From Luzula sylvatica (taxonomy: Eukaryota > Streptophyta > Magnoliopsida > Poales > Juncaceae), in NCBI GenBank assembly GCA_946800325.1, contig OX326956.1:73853087-73917086 (forward strand): a stretch of DNA of 64,000 nt, in the 5' to 3' direction. The notes under the pieces are model-generated. The model did not search any database. It was not told the DNA's origin and worked only from the letters and a program-made list of their open reading frames with translations. Numbering within the stretch: position 1 is the first letter of the stretch; each line of letters opens with the position of its first letter. The position numbers and the translations under genes were made by a program. Shown here piece by piece: positions 1 to 11,473 of the stretch.

Positions 1-182
1 ATTCCTCTCGTCGAGGCGAGCGATTTTGATATAAAGATCGTGCCATTTGGAGAAAGTATGAGAAAGTTACAATGTGATAATCTTCATATTCAATAATTCA
101 GGATGAAATTACCAAAAAAACTGTATTTTCTGTTAATTCGGGTTCAAAATACATAATTTCCCAAATTCGTTCGCGCTGCTGT
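1..182 (+). repeat. Type A monomer, reference copy
   Basis: First complete A monomer, 182 bp in the phase chosen here. Diagnostic sites in order: head CTCGTCGAGGCGAG, ATATAAAGATCG, body AGTATGAGAAAGTTACAATG, CAGGATGAAATTACC, GTATTTTCTG, ACATAATTTCCC and end TTCGTTCGCGCTGCTGT. Compared with type B, the first dyad has a T:G wobble and the second has G in place of A. The A-run/T-run pair is interrupted. The same type recurs in roughly every second monomer. Confidence 0.95.
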
Positions 183-188
183 ATTCCT

Positions 189-222
189 CTCGCCGGGGCG
201 AGCGATTTTGATATAAAAATCG
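189..222. repeat. Paired adjacent dyads in the B monomer head
   Basis: Positions 189-202 read CTCGCCGGGGCGAG, with six pairs around a GG centre. Positions 203-222 read CGATTTTGATATAAAAATCG, palindromic at 18 of 20 bases (only the G/A pair near the centre fails). The two dyads abut with no spacer. Most B monomers carry this arrangement. Most A monomers carry weakened versions: T:G wobble in the first, T opposite G in the second. A protein-binding or cruciform role is possible but not shown. Confidence 0.8.
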
Positions 223-293
223 TACCATTTGGAGAAAGATTGAGAAAGCCACAATTGGACAATCTTCATATTCAATAATTCATGATGAAATTA

Positions 294-314
294 CAAAAAA
301 AACTGTGTTTTTTG
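294..314. repeat. A-run/T-run inverted repeat of the B monomer
   Basis: C followed by A-run, a seven-base loop AACTGTG, then T6 and G: a 7 bp stem. Present in most B monomers. In A monomers the right arm is TATTTTCTG, whose C and A interrupt the T-run, so the stem is lost. A-run length varies by a few bases among copies, and this accounts for most of the length drift from 182 bp. Confidence 0.7.
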
Positions 315-316
315 TT

Positions 317-349
317 AATTCGGGTTCGAAATACGTAATTTCCCAAATT
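317..349. repeat. Imperfect inverted repeat AATTCGGG / CCCAAATT
   Basis: The arms at 317-324 and 342-349 pair at 7 of 8 positions across a 17 bp loop containing TACGTA. The arms occur in both monomer types. The copy near 12346 has CCCGAATT, which makes the pairing perfect. Significance is uncertain. Confidence 0.5.
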
Positions 350-1867
350 CGGCCGCGCTGCTGCATTCCTCTCGTCGAGGCGAGCGATTTTGATATAAAG
401 ATCGTGCCATTTGGAGAAAGTATGAGAAAGTTACAATGTGATAATCTTTATATTCAATAATTCAGGATGAAATTACCAAAAAAACTGTATTTTCTGTTAA
501 TTCGGGTTCAAAATACATAATTTCCCAAATTCGTTCGCGCTGCTGTATTCCTCTCGCCGGGACGAGCGATTTTTATATAAAAATCGTGCCATTTGGAGAA
601 AGATTGAGAAAGCCACAATTGGACAATCTTCATATTCAATAATTCAAGAAGAAATTACAAAAAAACTGTGTTTTTTGTTAATTCGGGTTCAAAATACGTA
701 ATTTCCCAAATTCGGCCGCGATGCTGCATTCCTCTCGTCGAGGCGAGCGATTTTGATATAAAGATCGTGCCGTTTGGAGAAAGTATGAGAAAGTTACAAT
801 GTGATAATCTTTATATTCAATAATTCAGGATGAAATTACCAAAAAAACTGTATTTTCTGTTAATTCGGGTTCAAAATACATAATTTCCCAAATTCGTTCG
901 CGCTGCTGTATTCCTCTCGCCGGGGCGAGCGATTTTGATATAAAGATCGTGCCATTTGGAGAAAGTATGAGAAAGTTACAATGTGATAATCTTCATATTC
1001 AATAATTCATGATGAAATTACAAAAAAAACTGTGTTTTTTGTTAATTCGGGTTCAAAATACGTAATTTTCCAAATTCGGCCGCGCTGCTGCATTCCTCTC
1101 GTCGAGGCGAGCGATTTTGATATAAAAATCGTGCCATTTGGAGAAAGTGTGAGAAAGTTACAATGTGATAATCTTCATATTCAATAATTCAGGATGAAAT
1201 TACCAAAAAAACTGTATTTTCTGTTAATTCGGGTTCAAAATACATAATTTCCCAAATTCGTTCGCGCTGCTGTATTCCTCTCGCCGGGGCGAGCGATTTT
1301 GATATAAAAATAGTGCCATTTGGAGAAAGATTGAGAAAGCCACAATTGGACAATCTTCATATTCAATAATTCAAGAAGAAATTCCAAAAAAAACTGTGTT
1401 TTTTGTTAATTCGGATTCAAAATACGTAATTTCCCAAATTCGGCCGCGATGCTGCATTCCTCTCGTCGAGGCGAGCGATTTTGATATAAAGATCGTGCCG
1501 TTTGGAGAAAGTATGAGAAAGTTACAATGTGATAATCTTTATATTCAATAATTCAGGATGAAATTACCAAAAAAACTGTATTTTCTGTTAATTCGGGTTC
1601 AAAATACATAATTTCCCAAATTCGTTCGCGCTGCTGTATTATTCTCGCCGGGGCGAGCGATTTTGATATAAAAATCGTGCCATTTGGAGAAAGATTGAGA
1701 AAGCCACAATGGGACAATCTTCATATTCAATAATTCAAGAAGAAATTACAAAAAAAACTGTGTTTTTTGTTAATTCGGGTTCAAAATACGTAATTTCCCA
1801 AATTCGACCGCGCTGCTGCATTCCTCTCGTCGAGGCGAGCGATTTTGATATAAAGATCGTGCCATTT

Positions 1868-4800
1868 GGAGAAAGTATGAGAAAGTTACAATGTGATAAT
1901 CTTTATATTCGATAATTCAGGATGAAATTACCAAAAAAACTGTATTTTCTGTTAATTCGGGTTCAAAATACATAATTTCCCAAATTCGTTCGCGCTGCTG
2001 TATTCCTCTCGCCGGGACGAGCGATTTTGATATAAAAATCGTGCCATTTGGAGAAAGATTGAGAAAGCCACAATTGGACAATCTTCATATTCAATAATTC
2101 AAGAAGAAATTACAAAAAAAACTGTGTTTTTTGTTAATTCGGGTTCAAAATACGTAATTTCCCAAATTCGACCGCGCTGCTGCATTCCTCTCGTCGAGGC
2201 GAGCGATTTTGATATAAAGATCGTGCCATTTGGAGAAAGTATGAGAAAGTTACAATGTGATAATCTTTATATTCAATAATTCAGGATGAAATTACCAAAA
2301 AAACTGTATTTTCTGTTAATTCGGGTTCAAAATACATAATTTCCCAAATTCGTTCGCGCTGCTGTATTCCTCTCGCCGGGACGAGCGATTTTGATATAAA
2401 AATCGTGCCATTTGGAGAAAGATTGAGAAAGCCACAATTGGACAATCTTCATATTCAATAATTCAAGAAGAAATTACAAAAAAACTGTGTTTTTTGTTAA
2501 TTCGGGTTCAAAATACGTAATTTCCCAAATTCGGCCGCGATGCTGCATTCCTCTCGTCGAGGCGAGCGATTTTGATATAAAGATCGTGCCGTTTGGAGAA
2601 AGTATGAGAAAGTTACAATGTGATAATCTTTATATTCAATAATTCAGGATGAAATTACCAAAAAAACTGTATTTTCTGTTAATTCGGGTTCAAAATACAT
2701 AATTTCCCAAATTCGTTCGCGGTGCTGTATTCCTCTCGCCGGGGCGAGCGATTTTGATATAAAGATCGTGCCATTTGGAGAAAGTATGAGAAAGTTACAA
2801 TGTGATAATCTTCATATTCAATAATTCATGATGAAATTACAAAAAAAACTGTGTTTTTTGTTAATTCGGGTTCAAAATACGTAATTTTCCAAATTCAGCC
2901 GCGCTGCAGCATTCCTCTCGTCGAGGCGAGCGATTTTGATATAAAAATCGTGCCATTTGGAGAAAGTGTGAGAAAGTTACAATGTGATAATCTTCATATT
3001 CAATAATTCAGGATGAAATTACCAAAAAAAATGTATTTTCTGTTAATTCGGGTTCAAAATACATAATTTCCCAAATTCGTTCGCGCTGCTGTATTCCTCT
3101 CGCCGGGGCGAGCGATTTTGATATAAAAATCGTGCCATTTGGAGAAAGATTGAGAAAGCCACAATTGGACAATCTTCATATTCAATAATTCAAGAAGAAA
3201 TTCCAAAAAAAACTGTGTTTTTTGTTAATTCGGGTTCAAAATACGTAATTTCCTAAATTCGGCCGCGCTGCTGCATTCCTCTCGTCGAGGCGAGCGATTT
3301 TGATATAAAGATCGTGCCATTTGGAGTAAGTATGAGAAAGTTACAATGTGATAATCTTCATATTCAATAATTCAGGATGAAATTACCAAAAAAACTGTAT
3401 TTTCTGTTAATTCGGGTTCAAAATACATAATTTCCCAAATTCGTTCGCGCTGCTGTATTCCTCTCGCCGGGGCGAGCGATTTTGATATAAAAATCGTGAC
3501 ATTTGGAGAAAGTATGAGAAAGTTACAATGTGATAATCTTTATATTCGATAATTCAGGATGAAATTACCAAAAAAACTGTATTTTCTGTTAATTCGGGTT
3601 CAAAATACATAATTTCCCAAATTCGTTCGCGCTGCTGTATTCCTCTCGCCGGGACGAGCGATTTTGATATAAAAATCGTGCCATTTGGAGAAAGATTGAG
3701 AAAGCCACAATTGGACAATCTTCATATTCAATAATTCAAGAAGAAATTACAAAAAAAACTGTGTTTTTTGTTAATTCGGGTTCAAAATACGTAATTTCCC
3801 AAATTCGACCGCGCTGCTGCATTCCTCTCGTCGAGGCGAGCGATTTTGATATAAAGATCGTGCCATTTGGAGAAAGTATGAGAAAGTTACAATGTGATAA
3901 TCTTTATATTCGATAATTCAGGATGAAATTACCAAAAAAACTGTATTTTCTGTTAATTCGGGTTCAAAATACATAATTTCCCAAATTCGTTCGCGCTGCT
4001 GTATTCCTCTCGCCGGGACGAGCGATTTTGATATAAAAATCGTGCCATTTGGAGAAAGATTGAGAAAGCCACAATTGGACAATCTTCATATTCAATAATT
4101 CAAGAAGAAATTACAAAAAAACTGTGTTTTTTGTTAATTCGGGTTCAAAATACGTAATTTCCCAAATTCGGCCGCGATGCTGCATTCCTCTCGTCGAGGC
4201 GAGCGATTTTGATATAAAGATCGTGCCGTTTGGAGAAAGTATGAGAAAGTTACAATGTGATAATCTTTATATTCAATAATTCAGGATGAAATTACCAAAA
4301 AAACTGTATTTTCTGTTAATTCGGGTTCAAAATACATAATTTCCCAAATTCGTTCGCGGTGCTGTATTCCTCTCGCCGGGGCGAGCGATTTTGATATAAA
4401 GATCGTGCCATTTGGAGAAAGTATGAGAAAGTTACAATGTGATAATCTTCATATTCAATAATTCATGATGAAATTACAAAAAAAACTGTGTTTTTTGTTA
4501 ATTCGGGTTCAAAATACGTAATTTTCCAAATTCAGCCGCGCTGCAGCATTCCTCTCGTCGAGGCGAGCGATTTTGATATAAAAATCGTGCCATTTGGAGA
4601 AAGTGTGAGAAAGTTACAATGTGATAATCTTCATATTCAATAATTCAGGATGAAATTACCAAAAAAAATGTATTTTCTGTTAATTCGGGTTCAAAATACA
4701 TAATTTCCCAAATTCGTTCGCGCTGCTGTATTCCTCTCGCCGGGGCGAGCGATTTTGATATAAAAATCGTGCCATTTGGAGAAAGATTGAGAAAGCCACA

Positions 4801-5141
4801 ATTGGACAATCTTCATATTCAATAATTCAAGAAGAAATTCCAAAAAAAACTGTGTTTTTTGTTAATTCGGGTTCAAAATACGTAATTTCCTAAATTCGGC
4901 CGCGCTGCTGCATTCCTCTCGTCGAGGCGAGCGATTTTGATATAAAGATCGTGCCATTTGGAGTAAGTATGAGAAAGTTACAATGTGATAATCTTCATAT
5001 TCAATAATTCAGGATGAAATTACCAAAAAAACTGTATTTTCTGTTAATTCGGGTTCAAAATACATAATTTCCCAAATTCGTTCGCGCTGCTGTATTCCTC
5101 TCGCCGGGGCGAGCGATTTTGATATAAAAATCGTGACATTT
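1868..5141 (+). repeat. Nine-monomer (1,637 bp) tandem duplication
   Basis: Private variants recur at an offset of 1,637-1,638 bp: TTTATATTCGATAATTC at 1901 and 3539, CAGCCGCGCTGCAGC near 2895 and 4532, ATTCCAAAA near 3200 and 4838, CCTAAATTCGG near 3253 and 4890, and GGAGTAAG at 3323 and 4960. The copies are about 1868-3504 and 3505-5141. The joint lies inside the chimeric monomer 3457-3638. An odd number of monomers was copied, which explains the register shift. Confidence 0.8.
3457..3638 (+). repeat. Chimeric B-head/A-tail monomer at a duplication joint
   Basis: The head is B (GCCGGGGCG, AAAAATCG, with private GTGACATTT). From AGTATG onward the body and tail are A (AGGATGAAATTACC, GTATTTTCTG, TTCGTTCGCG). 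It is followed by another B-headed monomer at 3639. GTGACATTT reappears at 5134, exactly one 1,637 bp unit away, so the crossover lies within CATTTGGAGAAAG. This is the expected product of unequal exchange between out-of-register monomers. Confidence 0.8.
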
Positions 5142-6945
5142 GGAGAATGATTGTGAAAGCCACAATTGGACAATCTTCATATTCAATAATTCAAGAAGAA
5201 ATTACAAAAAAAACTGTGTTTTTTGTTAATTCGGGTTCAAAATACGTAATTTCCCAAATTCGGTCGCGGTGCTGCATTCCTCTCGTCGAGGCGAGCGATT
5301 TTGATATAAAGATCGTGCCATTTGGAGAAAGTATGAGAAAGTTACAATGTGATAATCTTCATATTCAATAATTCAGGATGAAATTACCAAAAAAACTGTA
5401 TTTTCTGTTAATTCGGGTTCAAAATACATAATTTCCCAAATTCGTTCGCGCTGCTGTATTCCTCTCGCCGGGGCGAGCGATTTTGATATAAAAATCGTGA
5501 CATTTGGAGAAAGATTGTGAAAGCCACAATTGGACAATCTTCATATTCAATAATTCAAGAAGAAATTACAAAAAAACTGTGTTTTTTGTTAATTCGGATT
5601 CAAAATACGTAATTTCCCAAATTCGGCCGCGATGCTGCATTCCTCTCGTCGAGGCGAGCGATTTTGATATAAAGATCGTGCCGTTTGGAGAAAGTATGAG
5701 AAAGTTACAATGTGATAATCTTTATATTCAATAATTCAGGATGAAATTACCAAAAAAACTGTATTTTCTGTTAATTCGGGTTCAAAATACATAATTTCCC
5801 AAATTCGTTCGCGGTGCTGTATTCCTCTCGCCGGGGCGAGCGATTTTGATATAAAGATCGTGCCATTTGGAGAAAGTATGAGAAAGTTACAATGTGATAA
5901 TCTTCATATTCAATAATTCATGATGAAATTACAAAAAAAACTGTGTTTTTTGTTAATTCGGGTTCAAAATACGTAATTTTCCAAATTCGGCCGCGCTGCA
6001 GCATTCCTCTCGTCGAGGCGAGCGATTTTGATATAAAAATCGTGCCATTTGGAGAAAGTGTGAGAAAGTTACAATGTGATAATCTTCATATTCAATAATT
6101 CAGGATGAAATTACCAAAAAAAATGTATTTTCTGTTAATTCGGGTTCAAAATACATAATTTCCCAAATTCGTTCGCGCTGCTGGATTCCTCTCGCCGGGG
6201 CGAGCGATTTTGATATAAAAATCGTGCCATTTGGAGAAAGATTGAGAAAGCCACAATTGGACAATCTTCATATTCAATAATTCAAGAAGAAATTCCAAAA
6301 AAAACTGTGTTTTTTGTTAATTCGGGTTCAAAATACGTAATTTCCTAAATTCGGCCGCGCTGCTGCATTCCTCTCGTCGAGGCGAGCGATTTTGATATAA
6401 AGATCGTGCCATTTGGAGTAAGTATGAGAAAGTTACAATGTGATAATCTTCATATTCAATAATTCAGGATGAAATTACCAAAAAAACTGTATTTTCTGTT
6501 AATTCGGGTTCAAAATACATAATTTCCCAAATTCGTTCGTGCTGCTGTATTCCTCTCGCCGGGGCGAGCGATTTTGATATAAAAATCGTGACATTTGGAG
6601 AAAGATTGTGAAAGCCACAATTGGACAATCTTCATATTCAATAATTCAAGAAGAAATTACAAAAAAAACTGTGTTTTTTGTTAATTCGGGTTCAAAATAC
6701 GTAATTTCCCAAATTCGGTCGCGGTGCTGCATTCCTCTCGTCGAGGCGAGCGATTTTGATATAAAGATCGTGCCATTTGGAGAAAGTATGAGAAAGTTAC
6801 AATGTGATAATCTTCATATTCAATAATTCAGGATGAAATTACCAAAAAAACTGTATTTTCTGTTAATTCGGGTTCAAAATACATAATTTCCCAAATTCGT
6901 TCGCGCTGCTGTATTCCTCTTGCCGGGGCGAGCGATTTTGATATA
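4060..6945 (+). repeat. Eight-monomer (1,455 bp) tandem duplication
   Basis: About 4060-5490 matches 5515-6945 at offset 1,455. Shared private variants are TACAAAAAAACTG with a shortened A-run, TTCGCGGTGCTG, CTGCAGCATT, AAAAATGTATT, ATTCCAAAA, CCTAAATTCGG, GGAGTAAG (4960 and 6415) and CGGTCGCGGTGCTG (~5258 and 6713). It overlaps the nine-monomer duplication, so this part of the block is present three times. Confidence 0.75.
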
Positions 6946-7109
6946 AAAATCGTGCCATTTGGAGAAAGATTGAGAAAGCCACAATTGGACAATCTTCATA
7001 TTCAATAATTCAAGAAGAAATTACAAAAAAAACTGTGTTTTTTGTTAATTCGGGTTCAAAATACGTAATTTCCCAAATTCGACCGCGCTGCTGCATTCCT
7101 CTCGTCGAG

Positions 7110-10100
7110 GCGAGCGATTTTGATATAAAGATCGTGCCATTTGGAGAAAGTATGAGAAAGTTACAATGTGATAATCTTTATATTCAATAATTCAGGATGA
7201 AATTACCAAAAAAACTGTATTTTCTGTTAATTCGGGTTCAAAATACATAATTTCCCAAATTCGTTCGCGCTGCTGTATTCCTCTCGCCGGGACGAGCGAT
7301 TTTGATATAAAAATCGTGCCATTTGGAGAAAGATTGAGAAATCCACAATTGGACAATCTTCATATTCAATAATTCAAGAAGAAATTACAAAAAAAACTGT
7401 GTTTTTTGTTAATTCGGGTTCAAAATACGTAATTTCCCAAATTCGGTCGCGGTGCTGCATTCCTCTCGTCGAGGCGAGCGATTTTGATATAAAGATCGTG
7501 CCATTTGGAGAAAGTATGAGAAAGTTACAATGTGATAATCTTCATATTCAATAATTCAGGATGAAATTACCAAAAAAACTGTATTTTCTGTTAATTCGGG
7601 TTCAAAATACATAATTTCCCAAATTCGTTCGCGCTGCTGTATTCCTCTCGCCGGGGCGAGCGATTTTGATATAAAAATCGTGCCATTTGGAGAAAGATTG
7701 AGAAAGCCACAATTGGACAATCTTCATATTCAATAATTCAAGAAGAAATTACAAAAAAAACTGTGTTTTTTGTTAATTCGGGTTCAAAATACATAATTTC
7801 CCAAATTCGACCGCGCTGCTGCATTCCTCTCGTCGAGGCGAGCGATTTTGATATAAAGATCGTGCCATTTGGAGAAAGTATGAGAAAGTTACAATGTGAT
7901 AATCTTTATATTCAATAATTCAGGATGAAATTACCAAAAAAACTGTATTTTCTGTTAATTCGGGTTCAAAATACATAATTTCCCAAATTCGTTCGCGCTG
8001 CTGTATTCCTCTCGCCGGGACGAGCGATTTTGATATAAAAATCGTGCCATTTGGAGAAAGATTGAGAAATCCACAATTGGACAATCTTCATATTCAATAA
8101 TTCAAGAAAAAATTACAAAAAAACTGTGTTTTTTGTTAATTCGGGTTCAAATACGTAATTTCCTAAATTCGGCCGCGTTGCTGCATTCCTCTCGTCGAGG
8201 CGATCGATTTTGATATAAAGATCGTGCCATTTGGAGTAAGTATGAGAAAGTTACAATGTGATAATCTTCATATTCAATAATTCAGGATGAAATTACCAAA
8301 AAAACTGTATTTTCTGTTAATTCGGGTTCAAAATACATAATTTCCAAAATTCGTTCGCGCTACTGTATTCCTCTCGCCGGGGCGAGCGATTTTGATATAA
8401 AAATCGTGCCATTTGGAGAAAGATTGTGAAAGCCACAATTGGACAATTTTCATATTCAATAATTCAAGAAGAAATTACAAAAAAAACTGTGTTTTTTGTT
8501 AATTCGGGTTCAAAATACGTAATTTCCCAAATTCGGTCGCGATGCTGCATTCCTCTCGTCGAGGCGAGCGATTTTGATATAAAGATCGTGCCATTTGGAG
8601 AAAGTATGAGAAAGTTACAATGTGATAATCTTCATATTCAATAATTCAGGATGAAATTACCAAAAAAACTGTATTTTCTGTTAATTCGGGTTCAAAATAC
8701 ATAATTTCCCAAATTCGTTCGCGCTGGTGTATTCCTCTCGCCGGGGCGAGCGATTTTGATATAAAAATCGTGCCATTTGGAGAAAGATTGAGAAATCCAC
8801 AATTGGACAATCTTCATATTCAATAATTCAAGAAGAAATTACAAAAAAAACTGTGTTTTTTGTTAATTCGGGTTCAAAATACGTAATTTCCCAAATTCGA
8901 CCGCGCTGCTGCATTCCTCTCGTCGAGGCGAGCGATTTTGATATAACGATCGTGCCATTTGGAGAAAGTATGAGAAAGTTACAATGTGATAATCTTTATA
9001 TTCAACAATTCAGGATGAAATTACCAAAAAAACTGTATTTTCTGTTAATTCGGGTTCAAAATACATAATTTCCCAAATTCGTTCGCGCTGCTGTATTCCT
9101 CTCGCAGGGGCGAGCGATTTTGATATAAAAATCGTGCCATTTGGAGAAAGTATGAGAAAGTTTCAATGTGATAATCTTCATATTCAATAATTCATGATGA
9201 AATTACAAAAAAAACTGTGTTTTTTGTTAATTCGGGTTCAAAATACGTAATTTCCCAAATTCGGCCGCGTTGCTGCATTCCTCTCGTCGAGGCGAGCGAT
9301 TTTGATATAAAGATCGTGCCATTTGGAGAAAGTATGAGAAAGTTACAATGTGATAATCTTTATATTCAATAATTCAGGATGAAATTACCAAAAAAACTGT
9401 ATTTTCTGTTAATTCGGGTTCAAAATACATAATTTCCCAAATTCGTTCGCGCTGCTGTATTCCTCTCGCCGGGACGAGCGATTTTGATATAAAAATCGTG
9501 CCATTTGGAGAAAGATTGAGAAATCCACAATTGGACAATCTTCATATTCAATAATTCAAGAAGAAATTACAAAAAAAACTGTGTTTTTTGTTAATTCGGG
9601 TTCAAAATACGTAATTTCCCAAATTCGGTCGCGGTGCTGCATTCCTCTCGTCGAGGCGAGCGATTTTGATATAAAGATCGTGCCATTTGGAGAAAGTATG
9701 AGAAAGTTACAATGTGATAATCTTCATATTCAATAATTCAGGATGAAATTACCAAAAAAACTGTATTTTCTGTTAATTCGGGTTCAAAATACATAATTTC
9801 CCAAATTCGTTCGCGCTGCTGTATTCCTCTCGCCGGGGCGAGCGATTTTGATATAAAAATCGTGCCATTTGGAGAAAGATTGAGAAAGCCACAATTGGAC
9901 AATCTTCATATTCAATAATTCAAGAAGAAATTACAAAAAAAACTGTGTTTTTTGTTAATTCGGGTTCAAAATACATAATTTCCCAAATTCGACCTCGCTG
10001 CTGCATTCCTCTCGTCGAGGCGAGCGATTTTGATATAAAGATCGTGCCATTTGGAGAAAGTATGAGAAAGTTACAATGTGATAATCTTTATATTCAATAA

Positions 10101-11473
10101 TTCAGGATGAAATTACCAAAAAAACTGTATTTTCTGTTAATTCGGGTTCAAAATACATAAGTTCCCAAATTCGTTCGCGCTGCTGTATTCCTCTCGCCGG
10201 GACGAGCGATTTTGATATAAAAATCGTGCCATTTGGAGAAAGATTGAGAAATCCACAATTGGACAATCTTCATATTCAATAATTCAAGAAGAAATTACAA
10301 AAAAACTGTGTTTTTTGTTAATTCGGGTTCAAATACGTAATTTCCTAAATTCGGCCGCGTTGCTGCATTCCTCTCGTCGAGGCGAGCGATTTTGATATAA
10401 AGATCGTGCCATTTGGAGTAAGTATGAGAAAGTTACAATGTGATAATCTTCATATTCAATAATTCAGGATGAAATTACCAAAAAAACTGTATTTTCTGTT
10501 AATTCGGGTTCAAAATACATAATTTCCCAAATTCGTTCGCGCTACTGTATTCCTCTCGCCGGGGCGAGCGATTTTGATATAAAAATCGTGCCATTTGGAG
10601 AAAGATTGTGAAAGCCACAATTGGACAATTTTCATATTCAATAATTCAAGAAGAAATTACAAAAAAAACTGTGTTTTTTGTTAATTCGGGTTCAAAATAC
10701 GTAATTTCCCAAATTCGGTCGCGATGCTGCATTCCTCTCGTCGAGGCGAGCGATTTTGATATAAAGATCGTGCCATTTGGAGAAAGTATGAGAAAGTTAC
10801 AATGTGATAATCTTCATATTCAATAATTCAGGATGAAATTACCAAAAAAACTGTATTTTCTGTTAATTCGGGTTCAAAATACATAATTTCCCAAATTCGT
10901 TCGCGCTGGTGTATTCCTCTCGCCGGGGCGAGCGATTTTGATATAAAAATCGTGCCATTTGGAGAAAGATTGAGAAATCCACAATTGGACAATCTTCATA
11001 TTCAATAATTCAAGAAGAAATTACAAAAAAAACTGTGTTTTTTGTTAATTCGGGTTCAAAATACGTAATTTCCCAAATTCGACCGCGCTGCTGCATTCCT
11101 CTCGTCGAGGCGAGCGATTTTGATATAACGATCGTGCCATTTGGAGAAAGTATGAGAAAGTTACAATGTGATAATCTTTATATTCAACAATTCAGGATGA
11201 AATTACCAAAAAAACTGTATTTTCTGTTAATTCGGGTTCAAAATACATAATTTCCCAAATTCGTTCGCGTTGCTGTATTCCTCTCGCAGGGGCGAGCGAT
11301 TTTGATATAAAAATCGTGCCATTTGGAGAAAGTATGAGAAAGTTACAATGTGATAATCTTCATATTCAATAATTCATGATGAAATTACAAAAAAAACTGT
11401 GTTTTTTGTTAATTCGGGTTCAAAATACGTAATTTCCCAAATTCGGCCGCGCTGCTGCATTCCTCTCGTCGAG
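7110..11473 (+). repeat. Twelve-monomer (2,182 bp) tandem duplication
   Basis: Copies at about 7110-9291 and 9292-11473. Shared private variants include GGTTCAAATACG (one A lost) near 8143 and 10325, GTAAGTATG, GGACAATTTTCAT, CTGGTGTATTCC, ATATAACGATCG near 8941 and 11123, CAACAATTCAGG and TCGCAGGGGCG. The copies differ at a few single bases, for example GAGAAAAAATT against GAGAAGAAATT-type sites and GTTTCAATG against GTTACAATG. Confidence 0.8.

Larger units (their letters stand above)
183..364 (+). repeat. Type B monomer, reference copy
   Basis: First complete B monomer, 182 bp. Diagnostic sites in order: head CTCGCCGGGGCGAG, ATATAAAAATCG, body AGATTGAGAAAGCCACAATT, GATGAAATTACAAAA, GTGTTTTTTG, ACGTAATTTCCC and end TTCGGCCGCGCTGCTGC. 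This copy has two private variants, CGTACC for CGTGCC and GGTTCGAAAT for GGTTCAAAAT. A B consensus-like copy contains about 10 CpG against roughly 6.5 expected from its base composition. Confidence 0.95.
1..1867 (+). repeat. A-B dimers at the left edge
   Basis: Regular A-B alternation. Most B monomers have the AGATTG body. One B monomer near 913 has the AGTATG body with a GATGAAATTAC tail and is followed by an A with AGTGTG near 1096, giving the four-monomer cycle seen further right. A point change near 1709 (ATTGG to ATGGG) creates a chance ATG. No unique sequence is present. Confidence 0.85.

Noticed and set aside
280..300. Hammerhead ribozyme, as found in some animal satellites
   Set aside because: The ATGATGAAA segment resembles part of the core, but CTGANGA followed by a stem and GAAA is not present on either strand.
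321..332. RNA polymerase III B-box-like GGTTCAAAAT / GGTTCGAAAT in each monomer
   Set aside because: It matches 8 of the 9 core positions, but the final C is T. I found no A box 30-60 bp upstream and no cloverleaf, so a tRNA or SINE origin is not supported.
6608..6826. Recurrent 67-76 codon open reading frames on the + strand (for example 1709, 5147, 6608, 8426, 10608, 60802)
   Set aside because: They are the same piece of satellite read repeatedly. Many begin at GTG made by a single change (GATTGAG to GATTGTG) or at the GTG of CTGTGTTTT. The 182 bp unit is not a multiple of three, so frame shifts at every monomer. No domain, ribosome site or codon bias is visible.
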